64,000 bases of DNA from Sindora glabra (lineage: Eukaryota; Streptophyta; Magnoliopsida; Fabales; Fabaceae): the NCBI GenBank assembly GCA_020226215.1, contig CM035226.1, forward strand, positions 87,754,895-87,818,894, in the 5' to 3' direction. This document shows positions 46,011-60,142 of this stretch, piece after piece. A program made the translations under genes and the position numbers. The notes below the pieces were generated by a model. It searched no databases, was not told the origin of the DNA, and saw only the letters and a list, made by a program, of their open reading frames with translations. Numbering within the stretch: position 1 is the stretch's first letter; every line of letters starts with the position of its first letter.

Positions 46011-49000
46011 TTGATTGCATTAATATAATTTATTTTTAGGTAAATATGAATTAATTTAATTTATATATTTATATTAACATATTCTTTTATATTTTTAATT
46101 AATTCAATAATTAATTATATAAAATACTTCTTATATAATCAACTACCTTATTAATTATTAATTAATTTATTAGTTATTTGAATGAAATATAACATAAATA
46201 AATAACGTAGATAAAATATGATATACTTTAATTTTAAATTAAGACATTTTAAATAAATTAAAACTTTATATAGATATAATATGATTAATTTTCTTTCTTT
46301 ATAAAATTATTTCAAAATAAATTAAAATTTTAAAATAAAATATATTAATTGAAATGATTAATTAATTAATTAAATTTTACAATTATATTTTTATATTAAT
46401 GTTTAAGTACTCTATCTGAAATTAAATATATATCAATTAAAATTTTAATTTCAATTTAAAACTCATACATCATTTTTATTCCTTTTATCTACTTGTATAT
46501 TTTTTCTATTTTTTGTATCTATGCCTATTGTTTGCTACTGATATGTTAATTTCATTAAATATTATAAGTATAACATAATATATTTTATTTTTATTAAAAA
46601 GTATTTTAAATAATTTTGAACAAAAACGTTAATTGAATTAATTTAATGTTCTATTTTTAACTAAAAGTATTTAAAATTTAAAAATAAGTTTATGTATTTA
46701 TTTAAACTTTATTATAATAATTTTCTTGATGATAATTGTAAGTGTCATATTTTAAATTAAATATAAATTAATAATAATTTTATTAAGATTTTACAACTGA
46801 ACTTAAATATATGGAATGTTAAAATTTTGTTATTTGCAAAACTCAATGTATGATTATAAAAGAAACATATTAAACTAAATTCTAACATTATTATAGTATA
46901 TTATTTATTACATAATGAAAAATTAATTTCATTTGAAAAAATGTTTAAATCAAAATGTTAATAGGCATTTTTATTTTTCTAATTAAACGTTTTGAATTAT
47001 TATTCACGTAACAATATACTGAAAATAAAAATAAAATGTCTAAAAGTAACTACAAGACCGTTTATTAAAAACAAAAAGGTAAAATAGATAAACTACTCAT
47101 TTATTTATTTTTTATTTAATGCATAACAGATAAAAGGCTTTTACAGTTAATGATTAAGATGCATTTCCTACCTTTGAATGGTCGGGATTGAGTTTTATTA
47201 TGGTAATCATTATTATGCTTAGTCCCACAGAAATCTTCTAAAATATTAATATTGTGTATGTGTATAATATATATATTATTTATAAATATATTAATAATTA
47301 AATAAACTAGTATGATATATTCATGAATCCAATTCGAGAAAAAAATAGTTCTAATTTATTTATTTAAATAAATTTATTTGTTAATTTTAATTTAATTTAT
47401 TTAGACAAATAAATTGAATTAAATAAAACTATAGATAAATTAAATTATAGGTTCTAAATAGATTATCTGACATACTTCCAATCCTAATCACACAAGAGGC
47501 AACCCTATCTCTTTGCGTTCCCGAAAGCCCCATCATGATATCTTTCCTCTCAATACGCGTTTTCCGAATGGCACGAAAGCATGCAGAATGTTGACGTAGA
47601 CGTACGCTCGCTTTGCACCGTTAATTTTTGGTGAGTGGGTGCATAAATCGAAAAATCTATCCATCATATCTTATACAATTATTTTTACCACTTAATTAAT
47701 AATAAGTGATTAAATTATTAATTGAGACAATAATATAACATTAAATATAATATTTTTATAAATCATAGTTTTTGGTAAATATTTTTATAAATCATATTTA
47801 ATAATATATAGTTATTATTTAAAATAATAATTCAGTCATTTATTATTAATTAAATAAATTAAAATTACTGATATACGATATATGGTACATAAATTTTTCA
47901 ATTTTTACGCCATAAATGTATCCTAGTTTCTCTAAGTGGTTCCTATTTTATTTACGTGAAATTTTTTTAATTTTTATTTTATTTTCTAAAATATTATTTT
48001 ATTTAATTTCATCTTTGAAGGGATAAATTTAAATAAATTAATTTTCATATATATATATACACATTTATAAAATGAAAAAATTAAATATATTAATATTTTA
48101 TAAAAATACAATTAATAGAAAGAATTTCATGAGAAATAAAATAAACGAAGTGAAATTTACCAAAAAGAGGGTTTTTTGGTTGAATTTACCAATGACCAAT
48201 CGAATAATTGTTGCAAAAGTAATTTAAAAGGGCAATCGATTTTTAGTTTAATTATACCAATTTAAAGTGAGTTGCCTTCCGTATGGCATTGTGGGTTTTG
48301 TAGCGACAAATATACTTATTTCTGAAAAAAAATTTCCTCACCGTTAATTAAATAACTTTGGTTCGGAGGAGGACAGTTAACGGCTGGCTAGTTGCTGTCC
48401 AATTTCTTAAAAAAATTCAACTTACGATGCATATGATTCATCTCTTATTCTAGACAACATAATTGGTAGAAGTTTGGACATTGGCTGTAAAAAAATTAGA
48501 AAATCATATCATATTATGTAAAATACTGCTTAGGCCTGATTGGTCATATGATAATTTTGAAAATTTTATGATTTTTGTTTATGGGAAATTTTTTGAGGGA
48601 TTTGAAGGGTTGAATTATATGCTTTTGTGTTTGTATAATTCTTATTTTTTGTGTTCAATTGCATGAGATATCTTGTAAACTTTAACTAACTTAGGAAATT
48701 TGTTAAACTGTCGAATGTATTTTAAATTCATTGTTCCGTAGCATCCTTTTTTTCCAAATTTTTATGTCATTTATAGTTATTATCTTTGTATATTGTGATA
48801 TTATTTGAGTTATGAAAAGTTCTCATAGTCGATTTCCCATCTGATTTGACGTTATCTTTAGGTTCCATACTGGAACCAGTGGCATTTTTGTGATGTTATT
48901 TTTATGAAAAACTTGGGGAAGAAAGGCAATGTTTTTGGATAATTTGTTGAACTCAAATTTCTAATTAAGTCCATCCTTGTTGCTTTGGATTAATGTAAAC

Positions 49001-49999
49001 TTAGAATTATATGGATGAGTAAAACATCTTTATGCTTTTGAATTGAAGCAAGCGGATTGATTATATTAATGTAACAATACTTATTTTTATCTTTAATATT
49101 TGATAGAATCAAGAATTATATGACAAGGTACCATTGGTTACATTAATATAATAGATCACATGCTTGTTATAAAGAAAAAATTTATTTAGCTAATAAGATG
49201 ATTTAATTACTGATATTTTTGAGCCAAGGGAATTCTAAGCAAATAATAAAACCAACATTATAGGAGTTTAAGATGTGAAAATATTAAACTATTTAATGTA
49301 AAGCATAAGATTTGTAATAGGACTGATTTCTTTTTTCTTCAAAGGATGTGCAAATCAAAGTAGAAGTGTTACACAAAAAAATAAATTTAAAATAAATATT
49401 AATAATTTATGAATAGTAATTGTACATGTATGTATCTTTTTTATTTATAATTATCATAAATTTTCAATTATATATATTATATTAACTTATAATTTTTAGA
49501 TAATATTTATCTATAAAATAAATATATAATTGTACACATCTAAATTAATCTTATAATTGAAGAAAGAATTTTGTAAATCGCACAAGAGAGCTCATTTGTT
49601 TACATAAATTTCAACTCAATTAGCAAAACTTGTCCAAGTTTTTGTAAATATAAAAAAATAAAAGGGGACACAAAGGATGGGCATGTGTTCATTTGAGTCA
49701 CTTCTATTTACAAATCTCAATTTATAACCTTAAAATTTGATGTGAAGTTTCAAACTTTGCATTGAAGCTAATCTTGTGTGACTTAATTGGACATCAGGTT
49801 CTCGGCAGAATGCTTAGACACGTACGGGTTGAGAGTGAGGGATTTGTTTAAAGAGGGCTGGATTTTTTTTTCCCCGTTCAATCACGGCTGTTAATAAGTT
49901 GTGTGTGTGTTTTTAAAGGAAGGGGTGACAATTTATTTAAAGTATATATAGAAGATTTTGAATTCAAACTTAAATTATGAAAAAAAAAAATCTTTAAGA
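46011..49999. other. intergenic, no gene seen
   Basis: Mostly very AT-rich. GC-richer islands at 47470-47640 and 48270-48410 look like old gene-flank sequence but hold no convincing ORF. The plus-strand ORF at 48463-48666 (67 codons) has an ordinary amino-acid mix but no motif, signal or neighbour to support it. The 48.5-49.4 kb stretch reads like an intron or UTR. Confidence 0.4.
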
Positions 50000-50341
50000 T
50001 AATATTAGATGTTATTTTAATACTTAATTATTAATTAATTGTAATATATAGTAATTGTGATTTTTCTTATACTAATAGCATTACTTTTAATAATGATTTT
50101 TTTTAAAGATAATTGATGCAAAAAAAATTTATAAAAGAAAAATTACAATTAAATAATAAATTATCTTTTATAACTTATTTTTTAATTATGATTTTTCTTT
50201 CACTAAAATTTTTTAACTAATTATTCTTCAAAAAAAATCATTATTAAAAGTTATGTCATTAGTGATTAAAATATACAATTATTACACATTACAATCAATC
50301 AATAATTAATTCTATTTTTATTGTTATACCAAACAAGCCCT
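50000..50341. mobile_element. foldback MITE with ~110-bp inverted arms
   Basis: The left arm (about 50005-50112) and the right arm (about 50225-50335) are inverted copies. Both include ACTTTTAATAATGATTTTTTT when read inward and AATTGTAATATATAGTAATTG or its variant. The right terminus GGGCTTGTTTGGTATAAC (reversed) is a common hAT-type MITE end; the left terminus is decayed. Confidence 0.6.
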
Positions 50342-51129
50342 AAATACCCCCAAAACATCTATTTTGTCAAACTCAAGTTCAATTAAAATAAAAAGCTCAA
50401 GCTCAAACTAATTGAGTTTGCAAAATTTAAATTTGATATTGAATTCAAACATGTTGTAATATATTTAATAATTATCTTTTATAACACAATAAACTCATTT
50501 TCATATCATATCTATCTTTTCTATTTTTTTAGTTAATTTTTTCTTTCTTTCTGAAAGGAAAAAAATATAATGATATGTAAAATATGTTCAATAATACTAA
50601 AGGATTTAATATTGAATTTTATATATTAAATCTATTAAATATTAAATTTAAAATATTTGAATATTTTCTTTTTTTAGATACTAAATTTAGTTAATAAGAT
50701 GAAAATTTATTACAAAATGTAAAAATCTTTTAAAATTTCACAATTATCCATGATTATTATATTGAAAATTCTATAAATTGATAAATGATATAATATAGAT
50801 TATATATTTAATTGTTATTTTAAAAATAGAGATAATTTAAATGTATTTGTTAGATAAAATCTCATTAAAATAATAGCAACTGCTAAATATATTCAATTTC
50901 TAAATAAGTTCAATGAATTTTTACATAATTTAATATTCAACCTTAACAAATTAAATAAATAAAATAAAATTTTTATTTTAAATATATTCAATTAAGTAAT
51001 AATGTTTTTAAATACATTCATACTCATTATAAAATCATTCACATTTAATTTATTTCTTTAGAGGGGCCACAATTTTTTTCACACATAAAATTTATATACA
51101 TAATTTTAAAAATTTAGGGGTACCATGAC
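50342..51129. other. AT-rich spacer
   Basis: No gene. 50360-50450 contains CTCAAGTTCAATT and AAGCTCAAGCTCAAACT, a relic resembling the MITE at 27650-28421. Confidence 0.4.
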
Positions 51130-54100
51130 CCTCCTACATATATGGAGTTGTCACCACTGCTTAGACATTTGACGACATTCGACGAACTTTGTCATAAGTC
51201 ACCTAATTATGATCAACATAAATCACATTACTAACTTTCACAAGCCTATCTAATCCTATCATGATATCATCATATAATTTCTAAATAATCTAACTTAGTT
51301 AAATTTAATTCTTTCATTCCATGATAAAGGAAATATTTACATGCAAGTATGTTATTATAGATACTAAATATCTACTAAACCCATTGATTCTTTCTATATA
51401 ACTTTCTTCCTAAAATCATGGATGCTTGTTATACTTGTCAACGCAGCCCTACTCCTGTATAGCTAGTGATGGTTGTAAAACTTCAATTTGAATACTTGTA
51501 AAACAATTTAAAAGAAAAATCATAAGACTTATATCTTAATAAGCAAATAATTTACTTAACTAAATTATTTTATAATTAGCATTTCAAATATTTACTTCCC
51601 ACTCCATTTTAGTCCCACGAATGTTCATATGCCACACATAAGTAGCATAAGTAACAAAATTATAATTCACATATATTTAATTTTGTAAATAACTTGCCTT
51701 TTGCCTCTCAACCATCTTTATCTATTCATAAATTCAACCTTATCTCTCAGATACTTTATCTATTCATAAATGAGTAACTTGAATTTAATGTAAATATTTC
51801 GATTTTAAAATTTCATTTCATCATCACATTTCTATGTTTTCAAAATTGACTATTTTGTTATCATCTTTCCATATTTTTGCTATTTATCATTTCGTCATCA
51901 CATTTCCTGCATCATCTCGATTCAATTTTTCATTAGTCATTCCATTGCTCATCTTTCTTTAATTATAACAAATTAATAATAAGAATGGCAATCACCATTC
52001 AAGCTTACAAGTCAATCAAATCATTATGTATATATTACTATAACACCTTAATTTCATAATCCTATTTAGCATAAAATTTCAAAGTGCTCAAGTATGGTTT
52101 CCTTAAAATAAGGTCATGCTAGAGCATTCAAAGGCAAAGACAAAAAGTCATATTGGTATTCAAGTATTGTGCTCGAATACAAGGCCCCAAATTGATAGGT
52201 TAGTATTCAAATAGCATACTTGATTATTTAAAGATAGAAGATTTAAGTTCCTTTAATACTTGAGTGAGGTACTCTAGTATTAGTCTTTGAGCTAAAACTC
52301 TAGATGGTACTTGAGTAGTGCTATGGAATTTCCAAAAAAATCCAAATGAAATGCAAAAATTTCTAGACAAAAGCATCCTAATTTAACATGCAAAGATATT
52401 TCCACTTTACTTATTATTTTGCATAGCTGATAATTCATTCTTCAACTCCCAATAGCACACAATTAACATTTTAGTTTGAAACCATCAATCTTATAAGAAA
52501 TAACTAATAATTCAATTAAAATAAATACTTTCATCCATTAATTTTAACATAAGTAGATTATTAACTTATATTTAATTTTAGAAAGTGGAGGAAATGAGAG
52601 GATGAACAATTTAAAGGAAAATCTACTCCTATTTTACATAAACACCAATATATCATTCAAATCCCTAATTTAATTCATAAAAAACCAATCTTCAAACTCT
52701 AGTTTAATGAGAAGAGTACATTAATCACAAGAGGAATTGATGATAATTTAAAGGAAGTATGTTAGTCTTAAGGTTTCATGTGATGAGTTTTAATGATGAT
52801 AAATGAATGTTATAATAGCATTGTATATTTTATGCTAAAGTGACACATGTTAATAGACATATTATGTTATAATTGATACATATATGATATGATGACTATA
52901 CTTGTTCTTATATATGCATGATGGCAAATGCATGTTGTAATAGGATTACATGTCTTTGTACCAAAATATTATAAAATCTTCAATAGACATGTTAGATTAT
53001 GAATCATGTATCAATATCTTGATATATTAGAATTGGAATAGCTATGTGGTTTGCAAAGTTTATGAACTTATATATAGGAAAGTCCAAGATGAAAAAAAAT
53101 GAGCATTGAAGCAAGAAAATGGAAGATCATATTGTGCTCAACTCTAGAACAAAGAAGAAAGACAAGAAAGGAGATGTGATCCAAGCATTGAAGGTTGAGA
53201 AAATAAAAGTATTTGAAAGCTTAGAAGCATCAAGAAAAGTCAAAGACCTTAATTGGTATAGTCTTTTCATTTTAGGCTTAGACTTTCTTATAAAATAGAG
53301 TATTTTACGATATAGAGCTCAAATATATTTTTCATATTCTTAACTTGATCAAAATATTTTAAAAGTTAGCTTATGGGGACATTTCAAAAATCAATGAGAT
53401 ATAAGGTCTTGATGTTTTCAATATTGACCTTTGATCATTATTTTAATCATATCTCATAAAATACTTGTGATTTGATTGTCAAACTTTCTCCATATGAAAA
53501 TAAACTCAAACATATTTCTATGGAAAGGTCATTTTCTTTAAATGACTAAGATATGAAAGAGTTATAAATTTTACAAGTTGAGTCTCAAAATCATATTTTC
53601 ACAGATTCATTATTTCTGACCTTTGCTTATTTTTTTGAACATATCTCAAAAATGACATTATATATAAGCATGAAACTAATCTCATTTGAAAGTAAACTCA
53701 ATTATCTTTTCAATAATAGGTCATTTGCTTAAAATGAAAATGTTATAACCTTTTAAAATTAAGTTTGCATTTTTGTCTAGGTGAATCAATTGGTGAATCG
53801 ATTCTGGACATCCAGAGAGTATCCTAAACATCTTGAATTAATTTACTAATTGATTCCAGCTATTCTAGTGTGCGAATAACAGTTGGTAATGGCTACTTTT
53901 CATCTCCAATAACCTCAAACGGCTATAATACTCTATGAGCTTCATATATAAGCTAAGAAATATAAAATATAAAAAAGAGAGAGCCTAAACACTAGTTGTA
54001 AATATCATTTTACATCCTTCTTTATCCAAATCATGATTTAAGCTTATTTTTGTAAAAATTCTCTATTCTAGGACTTCATTTGTTTCATCCTTCTTTAAGA

Positions 54101-55452
54101 GAGTTTCTATGAATTATTCTTCATCTTTTATCATTTCCTAATTGTAAAGGGTGAGGTATCCCTTAGAAAAACTTAGAAAGGGTAAGGTATCCCTTGTAAG
54201 AGAGTTTTTGCTCAAGGAAGAGTAAGGATTGTAAGGCTTCTTCAAGTGTCAATTGAAACTTGAAGGGCTAGTAGATTAATATACAAGCTTAGAGAACTTG
54301 GAGGGTGAATGTACACCTTAGCGAAGATATCTAAGGGAGGAACCACTATAAATCCTTGTGTTTGATCTATTTACCTTATCTTTCTATTATTTATGCACTA
54401 CACTCTATTTCTTTGGTTTTTGCTCTATTTTTCTTGCTATATATGCTCTATTTTATTGCTATCATTTGTTGATACATTATGCTATAATGTTTGTATTGTT
54501 TCTTAGATATTTGAATGATTAAAAGAGAAATTCATCTCTATTTTGCTATTGTTATTTGCTGAGATATTGTGTTGAATACTTTATTATTATTATTGATAAT
54601 TGTCGAATATATTATGCATCAGTATTGATCTTGATCCTTAAATGATTGAAAGGTTGAATTAAATGATTAAAAAAGAAATTCATCTATGCATGTGCTTTTT
54701 TATTATTCATCTATGCATAATTAAATGAATGGCTTTACATAAAAGTATTGAATTGCTATATATTGTGTGCAAATCTCTTCATTGAATTATCTTCTTGATG
54801 CTTTGTTTATAGATAGCTAAATAAGTTAGTTTGCACTAATTTCTTAATTTATCATATCTTAAATGCAACAAGCATCCTCGTAAATTTTTTTTGAAATTAT
54901 TTAAATTAAAATTATTCTTATGACTTTTCAAAATAAAAGGCTTCTCAAAAAGAGTTTGAAAAATAATAAAAGTTTTAAAAACACTTAATTCACCCTCCTG
55001 TTGGGTATAGGTTGTCAAGGCCAACAAAGTAGACTTGACCTTTGTTGAATGAACTTAGGATTGAATTAAGAAGATTGGAGAAATAAGGAGAAGAGAGGGA
55101 ACAATTGTAATGCTGAGAGGAAAAAATGAGAAGTATATTGGTGTCATAGGTGTTTATAATTGGCAAAGGGCAATTTTGTGATTTAGGTTAATTATTACGG
55201 ATATTTATTATTTTTACTTATTTATATATTCTTTGAAAACATCTCCCTAAATCTCCTATTTACATCCTATTTTAAATTTAATTTGCCAATTTTATAATTA
55301 ATTTACTCACAATTATTTTCGTATTAAAATTTTATTTTCTATAATTAATTTCTTACCTTAAACCTATCTATAACATTTTCTTAATTATCAACATGTGTTT
55401 GAATTTACTAAATGAATAAATAAATTAAAATTCTAGAATTTTAAAGGTGTAT
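51130..55452 (-). repeat. Ty3/gypsy 3' LTR, interrupted by a copia solo LTR
   Basis: The minus-strand LTR begins near 55452, immediately after the conserved gypsy tail and a purine-rich AAAAAGAGAAGAA. It reads down through 55032, is broken by the copia solo LTR at 52760-55026, and resumes below 52755 to an undefined end near 51.1 kb. The 51.7-52.3 kb part resembles the LTR-like regions at 14.4 and 33.3 kb. Confidence 0.55.
52760..55026 (+). mobile_element. Ty1/copia (SIRE/Maximus-type) solo LTR with intact target duplication
   Basis: Begins TGTTAGTCTTAAGG and ends CACCCTCCTGTTGGGTATAGG...GGCCAACA, the usual boundaries of SIRE-type LTRs. The 5-bp direct repeat AAGTA flanks it exactly (52755-52759 and 55027-55031). 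Inside are the typical GAATCGATTC-type region (about 53790), the ACGGCTATAA block near 53930, a TATATAAGCT promoter-like string (53945) and a pyrimidine-rich leader near 54370-54430. No primer-binding site follows, so internal DNA was lost by LTR-LTR recombination. The 63-codon minus ORF at its right end is not a gene. Confidence 0.88.
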
Positions 55453-55760
55453 AAATTCTTCTCTTTTTAAAGAATTTGTCCTCAAATTCTTAAGAATTAA
55501 CTATTAAAAACTCAAATTAGCTTAAGTTTTAAGCTTACTGAAAAGATAGGGATAATTTTTCTCATTTTAGCTTCAATTTCCCCAATAGCTTCTTCAATCC
55601 TTTATTCTTGCCAATGACTTTCACTTATGGAATTATCTTGGATCTGAGCTTGATGGTCCAAAATCTTTATTGGCTGCTATTCAAAGGAAAGTTTTAGATT
55701 TAACTGAATGATTCTTGTTGAATAAAGTGAAAAGTAATGGGAAAATATTTGTGAAGTATC
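55453..55760 (-). pseudogene. gypsy pol 3' tail (chromodomain end) remnant
   Basis: The minus strand shows IP*VKVIGKNKGLKK and, one frame over, IEEAIGEIEAKMRKIIP, matching the QVKVLWRN...EEATWELEEKMRE...YP end of chromovirus integrases. After it comes AATTTGAGGACAAATTC, a form of the AATTTCGAGGACGAA signature just before the polypurine tract. A frameshift and stop make it dead. The rest of the element to the right is not recognisable. Confidence 0.65.
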
Positions 55761-56094
55761 AAAATATGAAACATTAGATGAATGCTATGCAAGCTACTCA
55801 ATAAATCAAGCTAATATGGAACGGATCTAATATGGTTAACAATTGGAAATGGATCAATGCGATGCAATGCAAGTTTTCCTACACAAGTTGTGTGCCTACT
55901 AGAAATAAAAACTAAGGTAATGCAACGAAGGTTGAGATAAATATAAGAATTTTCTAATCATTAATTTTTAGAAATTAATTAGTTCTTTATGTACTTGGTT
56001 GCCCTTTTAATTTGATTTCAAATAGTTAACTTACACGTACTCTTAATTATTATGTGACCTTTGTTATTGAGTCTTTTGTTATATAAGATCAAAG
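55761..56094. other. spacer, no gene seen
   Basis: Anonymous repeat-like DNA. AAGTTGTGTGCCTACTAG at about 55890 is reminiscent of the ACTTGTATGCCTATTGAG block in duplication copy A (4900). Confidence 0.35.
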
Positions 56095-56521
56095 TATAAG
56101 AATCATGATTGGCATTAGGTATGAATCACAGAAACTTTACTACCTCAAACCAGCTTTTCTAGTAATTTGTTCTACTGCTAAATCTCTTGAGTTTCTTTAA
56201 TATCATTTAAGACATCCTAATATTAAAAAACTTTACAAAATGGTTCCTAATTTTTCTACTTTAAAGTCTTTAAAATATAAGTTTTGTCTATTTAGTAAGC
56301 ATGTATGCAGTTCATTTTCTAGTAAAACTCATAATAAAATCGAGCCTTTATTTTCTATTGTTCATTTTGATATTTGGGGCTTGAATCGTGTTATTTCAAC
56401 TTTAGGTTTTTAATATTTTATTATATTTATTGATGATTATTTTTTATGTACTTGATTATATTTAATAAAAGATTATTTTGAATTATTTTTAATTTTTAAA
56501 TCTTTTGTTTTGAAATATATA
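56095..56521 (+). pseudogene. copia GAG-pre-integrase/integrase fragment
   Basis: The plus-strand frame gives IGIRYESQKLYYLKP, then YHLRHPNIKKLYKMVPNFST (the LHFRLGHPSLQKLKQM region), FSKHVCSSFSSKTH, FSIVHFDIWGLNRVISTLGF and YFIIFIDDYFLCT, closely following the copia order LGHP...C..GK...HSDIWGP...F.TFIDDYSR.TW. Three in-frame stops (in YHLRHP's approach, after GF, and after LCT). Both ends fade out, so only about 140 codons survive. It is unrelated to the nearby gypsy remnant and to the copia element at 60 kb, whose integrase differs. Confidence 0.85.
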
Positions 56522-58015
56522 ATCTTCACATATAACATATATATCTAAATTTACAATTTTTTAATAATTCATTTAAATTTTAGTAGTTAGATCTAAATAT
56601 ACTAATAAATTAGGTCAATTTTTTAAATTTTATAAACATGTTAAGTCAAACTAAAATTTTAGCCTACAAATTAATCATAAGTTAAATTCAAGTTAACAAA
56701 TTTTGAAATAGACTTGATCTATTTATGTTAAGGCCTAATCTGGCATCACTTGTTTCGCTCCTAATTACACTATGGTAAAAAGGTAGGTTCTGAGAGACTA
56801 TAGAGACTACCTTGTTGGGATGTTTTTCTCACAATGGAAGAATTTTACTTATAATAAAAGGCATTGTAACTCTTTATTGAATGTAAAGTGAATAGATCAG
56901 AAGAAGAGAAAATATAAACTGCCTTTCATTTTGTAATTTTTTCTCTTGTATTCATTCATTTTATAACAAAGATACCATTTACATAGAAGGGAACCAAAAA
57001 ATCCTTCAATCAATTTATCTAAAATAGCTCCAATCTCTTTGCAATTTAGTTAAACTATTTCTTGGAATAAAACATAAGCTTTTAATCAAAGTGAGACAAC
57101 AAACATAATTTAGTGCCTGCTATGGTATCCCCAAGGTTTCCAAACCCAGGGTGGTGAAGCAAATTTTGGTAATTTCATCTAATAACTTGAAATTTGTCCA
57201 CATCATCCTAAATTTAAACCTTTAGGTGTACCATAAAATTTCCTATTCTATGATAAGAATATAGGCTACCAATGATGTTTGAAAATTCCATCACCCAATT
57301 ATAACTATGATCGGGCTCTTTGAAATGCAAAACATATTTTAGAGATCAAACTGAAACATCATAATTTTTTTAAAAAAATAGGGGAATAGATAATTATAAA
57401 TGAAAATTTTTTCTTTTAATTTAATTTATTGTTGTCTATCCATCATTCCATTTTAATTATAGATTGAATAAATAAAATAGAGAGATTATGATATACTAGT
57501 ATAGAGTTATACTATTATATTAATAATTTTTTATAATTTTCTCCTGAAGTGAAATATCTCATAATTTTTTACAAGACTTAACATATCATAATTGACTTAA
57601 AGTCCAAAATTGAAAGAAACAAGTTACCTTGTTAATTAAGATAGACTTATGAGACTAAATCTAACTCCTCATTTGATTTAAAGGGATAATTATAATATAT
57701 TATTAATATAATAATATATTAAATTTAATAATATATTAATGTATCATTACATTAATAATATAACTTAATTTATTTCCCAAACTAATCCATAATTTAAGGC
57801 TTTATCTGATATGAAGAAAAGAAATTATAGAAGAAAGAAAATTTTGATACCAAGTTTATAATTTTTATTTTTAGACAATTCAAATTTTAAAAAATAATTC
57901 TATTTTCTCTTAATTTAAATTTAAAATTTTTTCTTTTTCTTCCCTAATTCCTTTTCATGTAAATCAAATGAAACATGATGGACGCAAATCATCTTTTTGC
58001 ATATTTTCTATCGAG
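56522..58015. other. intergenic, no gene seen
   Basis: AT-rich, no supported ORF. 57090-57330 is slightly more balanced in composition and might be eroded exon-like DNA, but no frame is open. Confidence 0.4.
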
Positions 58016-58437
58016 GGCTAAGTTTATATAACCCTCTTGAACTCTAGGTAATTCGAATTTTATCCTCTTAAATTATGAAAACTTGGATTTTACTCCCTAA
58101 AATTATATAAAACTTGAATTTACCCTCAATGTTACTAAATTAATGAAATTTATTAGAAAAATCACTGTTATCATATTTTACTTATTGACAATTAATAACT
58201 GTCACTATATTTCCTTATTTTTGAAAAAATTTTCACTTATCGATAGATATAAAGCATCACTAATGATTTGGTGTCAATTTATAATTATTGTTAAGTGTTA
58301 TAGTTGTAAATTTGATAACAATAGGGGTAAAATCTAAGTTTTATATAATTTCAGGGGGTAAAATTTAACATTTCATTGTTTAAAAGGGATAAAATCCAAA
58401 TACCTCATAGTTAGAAGAGGTTATTTGTAGTTTTCTC
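58016..58437. mobile_element. foldback MITE with ~110-bp terminal inverted repeats
   Basis: The left arm (58030-58130) and the reversed right arm (58325-58430) align nearly throughout: shared AATTATATAAAACTT, GGATTTTA(C/T)CC and TTTTACC(C)CC..AAATTATATAAAACTT blocks. About 420 bp. The ORF 58143-58337 lies in the loop and is not credible. The arms could form a long hairpin RNA if transcribed. Confidence 0.7.
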
Positions 58438-60142
58438 TTTTATCAAAGTGGACTTTCATAACCTTTATAAGGATCCAATTATATCCAAGAATGTTGCATT
58501 TTGGGTTATGTTATCTTTTCCTCCCTATAATAAGTAATAATAATATGAAAATAATGAAAGTGTACAGTTAGGCAATGGTTCAGTGGAATGGTTTTTTATT
58601 CTTGGAATGCCCCTATTTCATGTGAAGCGTCAAGATATGGTGGTGGGGAGAGGGACTACATGTAACTATTTTTTGTGAATGTTGGCAATAAAAAAAAACT
58701 AACATTCAAATTAATTTGTAACCTCCTTGATATGGTCCATAAAACAGGGAGGATTTTCTACAAAACTATTAAAATTTTAGCTTTTTTTATAGGAGAAGCT
58801 AAGATCGTGTAGGTATATATATAGACATGGGTCCCCAGGTTCAATTATACACAATTTTCATTTTCAAAACCAAACACACCATAAAAAAGAAACATAAACC
58901 AAAACTTGGAAGCACCCAATTGTAAGATTATAGCAATTTTTGTGCAAAATTGTAGAGAAATGGTTAGAGATAGACTTTTACTTTTTGACTCGTTTTAGTT
59001 TAGTAGGATATAATTATATATTTTGTATATCCGTAGATTAGTTTTATAGTTAGTATTAGAGTGTAAAACATCTTTGTCTTGCTATCAGTTGCCAAAAAAA
59101 ATAAAGGATAGTGTTTAATTCAAATCCTATTTACATATTGATTTTTTATGTTTTAAGACTAGGAATAGATAGCCTATAGAATAATGATAGATTTAGGCTC
59201 AAAAAATTAATAAAAATCATGCTAAAAATTGTATAAAGCTTTTAAGTTCTAATTAGGTCTGTAATTAATTTTTATCGGGATAGGTTAACTTCACGGGAGG
59301 TCAAGGACGATCTCCCCCTCCTGTTTTGGTGAAACATACCTATTCACTTACTGAAATGATGTTGTTTCATTTAAGGTTTTTGGGCTCTGTTGGGTATTTG
59401 TGAAATGCACTATTTCACTAATTCAACTACCATTTTAGATGATTTCTGTGTTTGAAGAATAGTTGGGCCATGTCTCCTTAAGTTTCTAGGCTCATTTTTT
59501 TAGGTTTTGATTTTTCCTTTTAGAAAAATTGAGAAAATAAATAAATGAAATAATAATAGTAATTATAATAAAAGTGTTAATTAAGTTTAGGCCTAATATA
59601 TTTAAACATTATTTTAGCACATCTGGATTATAATTAATTAAGACAATTTAATTAATTAATCACATTTAGTTTTGTTAATTAATTAATTGTTTGATTATCG
59701 TTATGATAAAAATTATTTATGCATAAAACATTTTGCTAAGATGCCATATGATTAGTATAACTTAGTTTAATTAGAGTTTAGGCACAGTACCTTTAACTAT
59801 TCAAAAATTATACATTAAGTATTATAATCATTTGAGGTAAATTAGCATCAAATTATAATTAATCATATTTGATATGGTAATTATTATCCTACAAGAATAT
59901 TATCATATTTAATATGATTAATTATGGTGTAATAGTAAATTTTGCTTTCCCTTAATCTACCCATAGGAATTAAGATAAGGAATGTAATTTGCTAGTTTCA
60001 CTAATTTTGCACATAAACTTAATTAAATAAAACTAAGCCTAAGCAGTTTTATTTGCCACTAGGAGTATGTTTGATAGATATATTTTGCATTGGTAAGATA
60101 TGTTATATGGAATATTTAATTGTCTCATATTATTGACATAAC
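58438..60142. other. region upstream of copia gag; LTR not resolved
   Basis: The 5' LTR and primer-binding site of the element at 60.1 kb should be here. The only weak candidate is GCATTGGTAAGATATG (60088-60103), matching the first six bases of the TTGGTATCAGAGC site, with TGTTGGGTATTTG at 59389 as a possible LTR start. Neither is certain. No gene is visible. Confidence 0.3.

Noticed and set aside
48463..48666. 67-codon plus ORF as a small gene
   Set aside because: No motif, signal peptide or conserved context; length is within chance for this much sequence.
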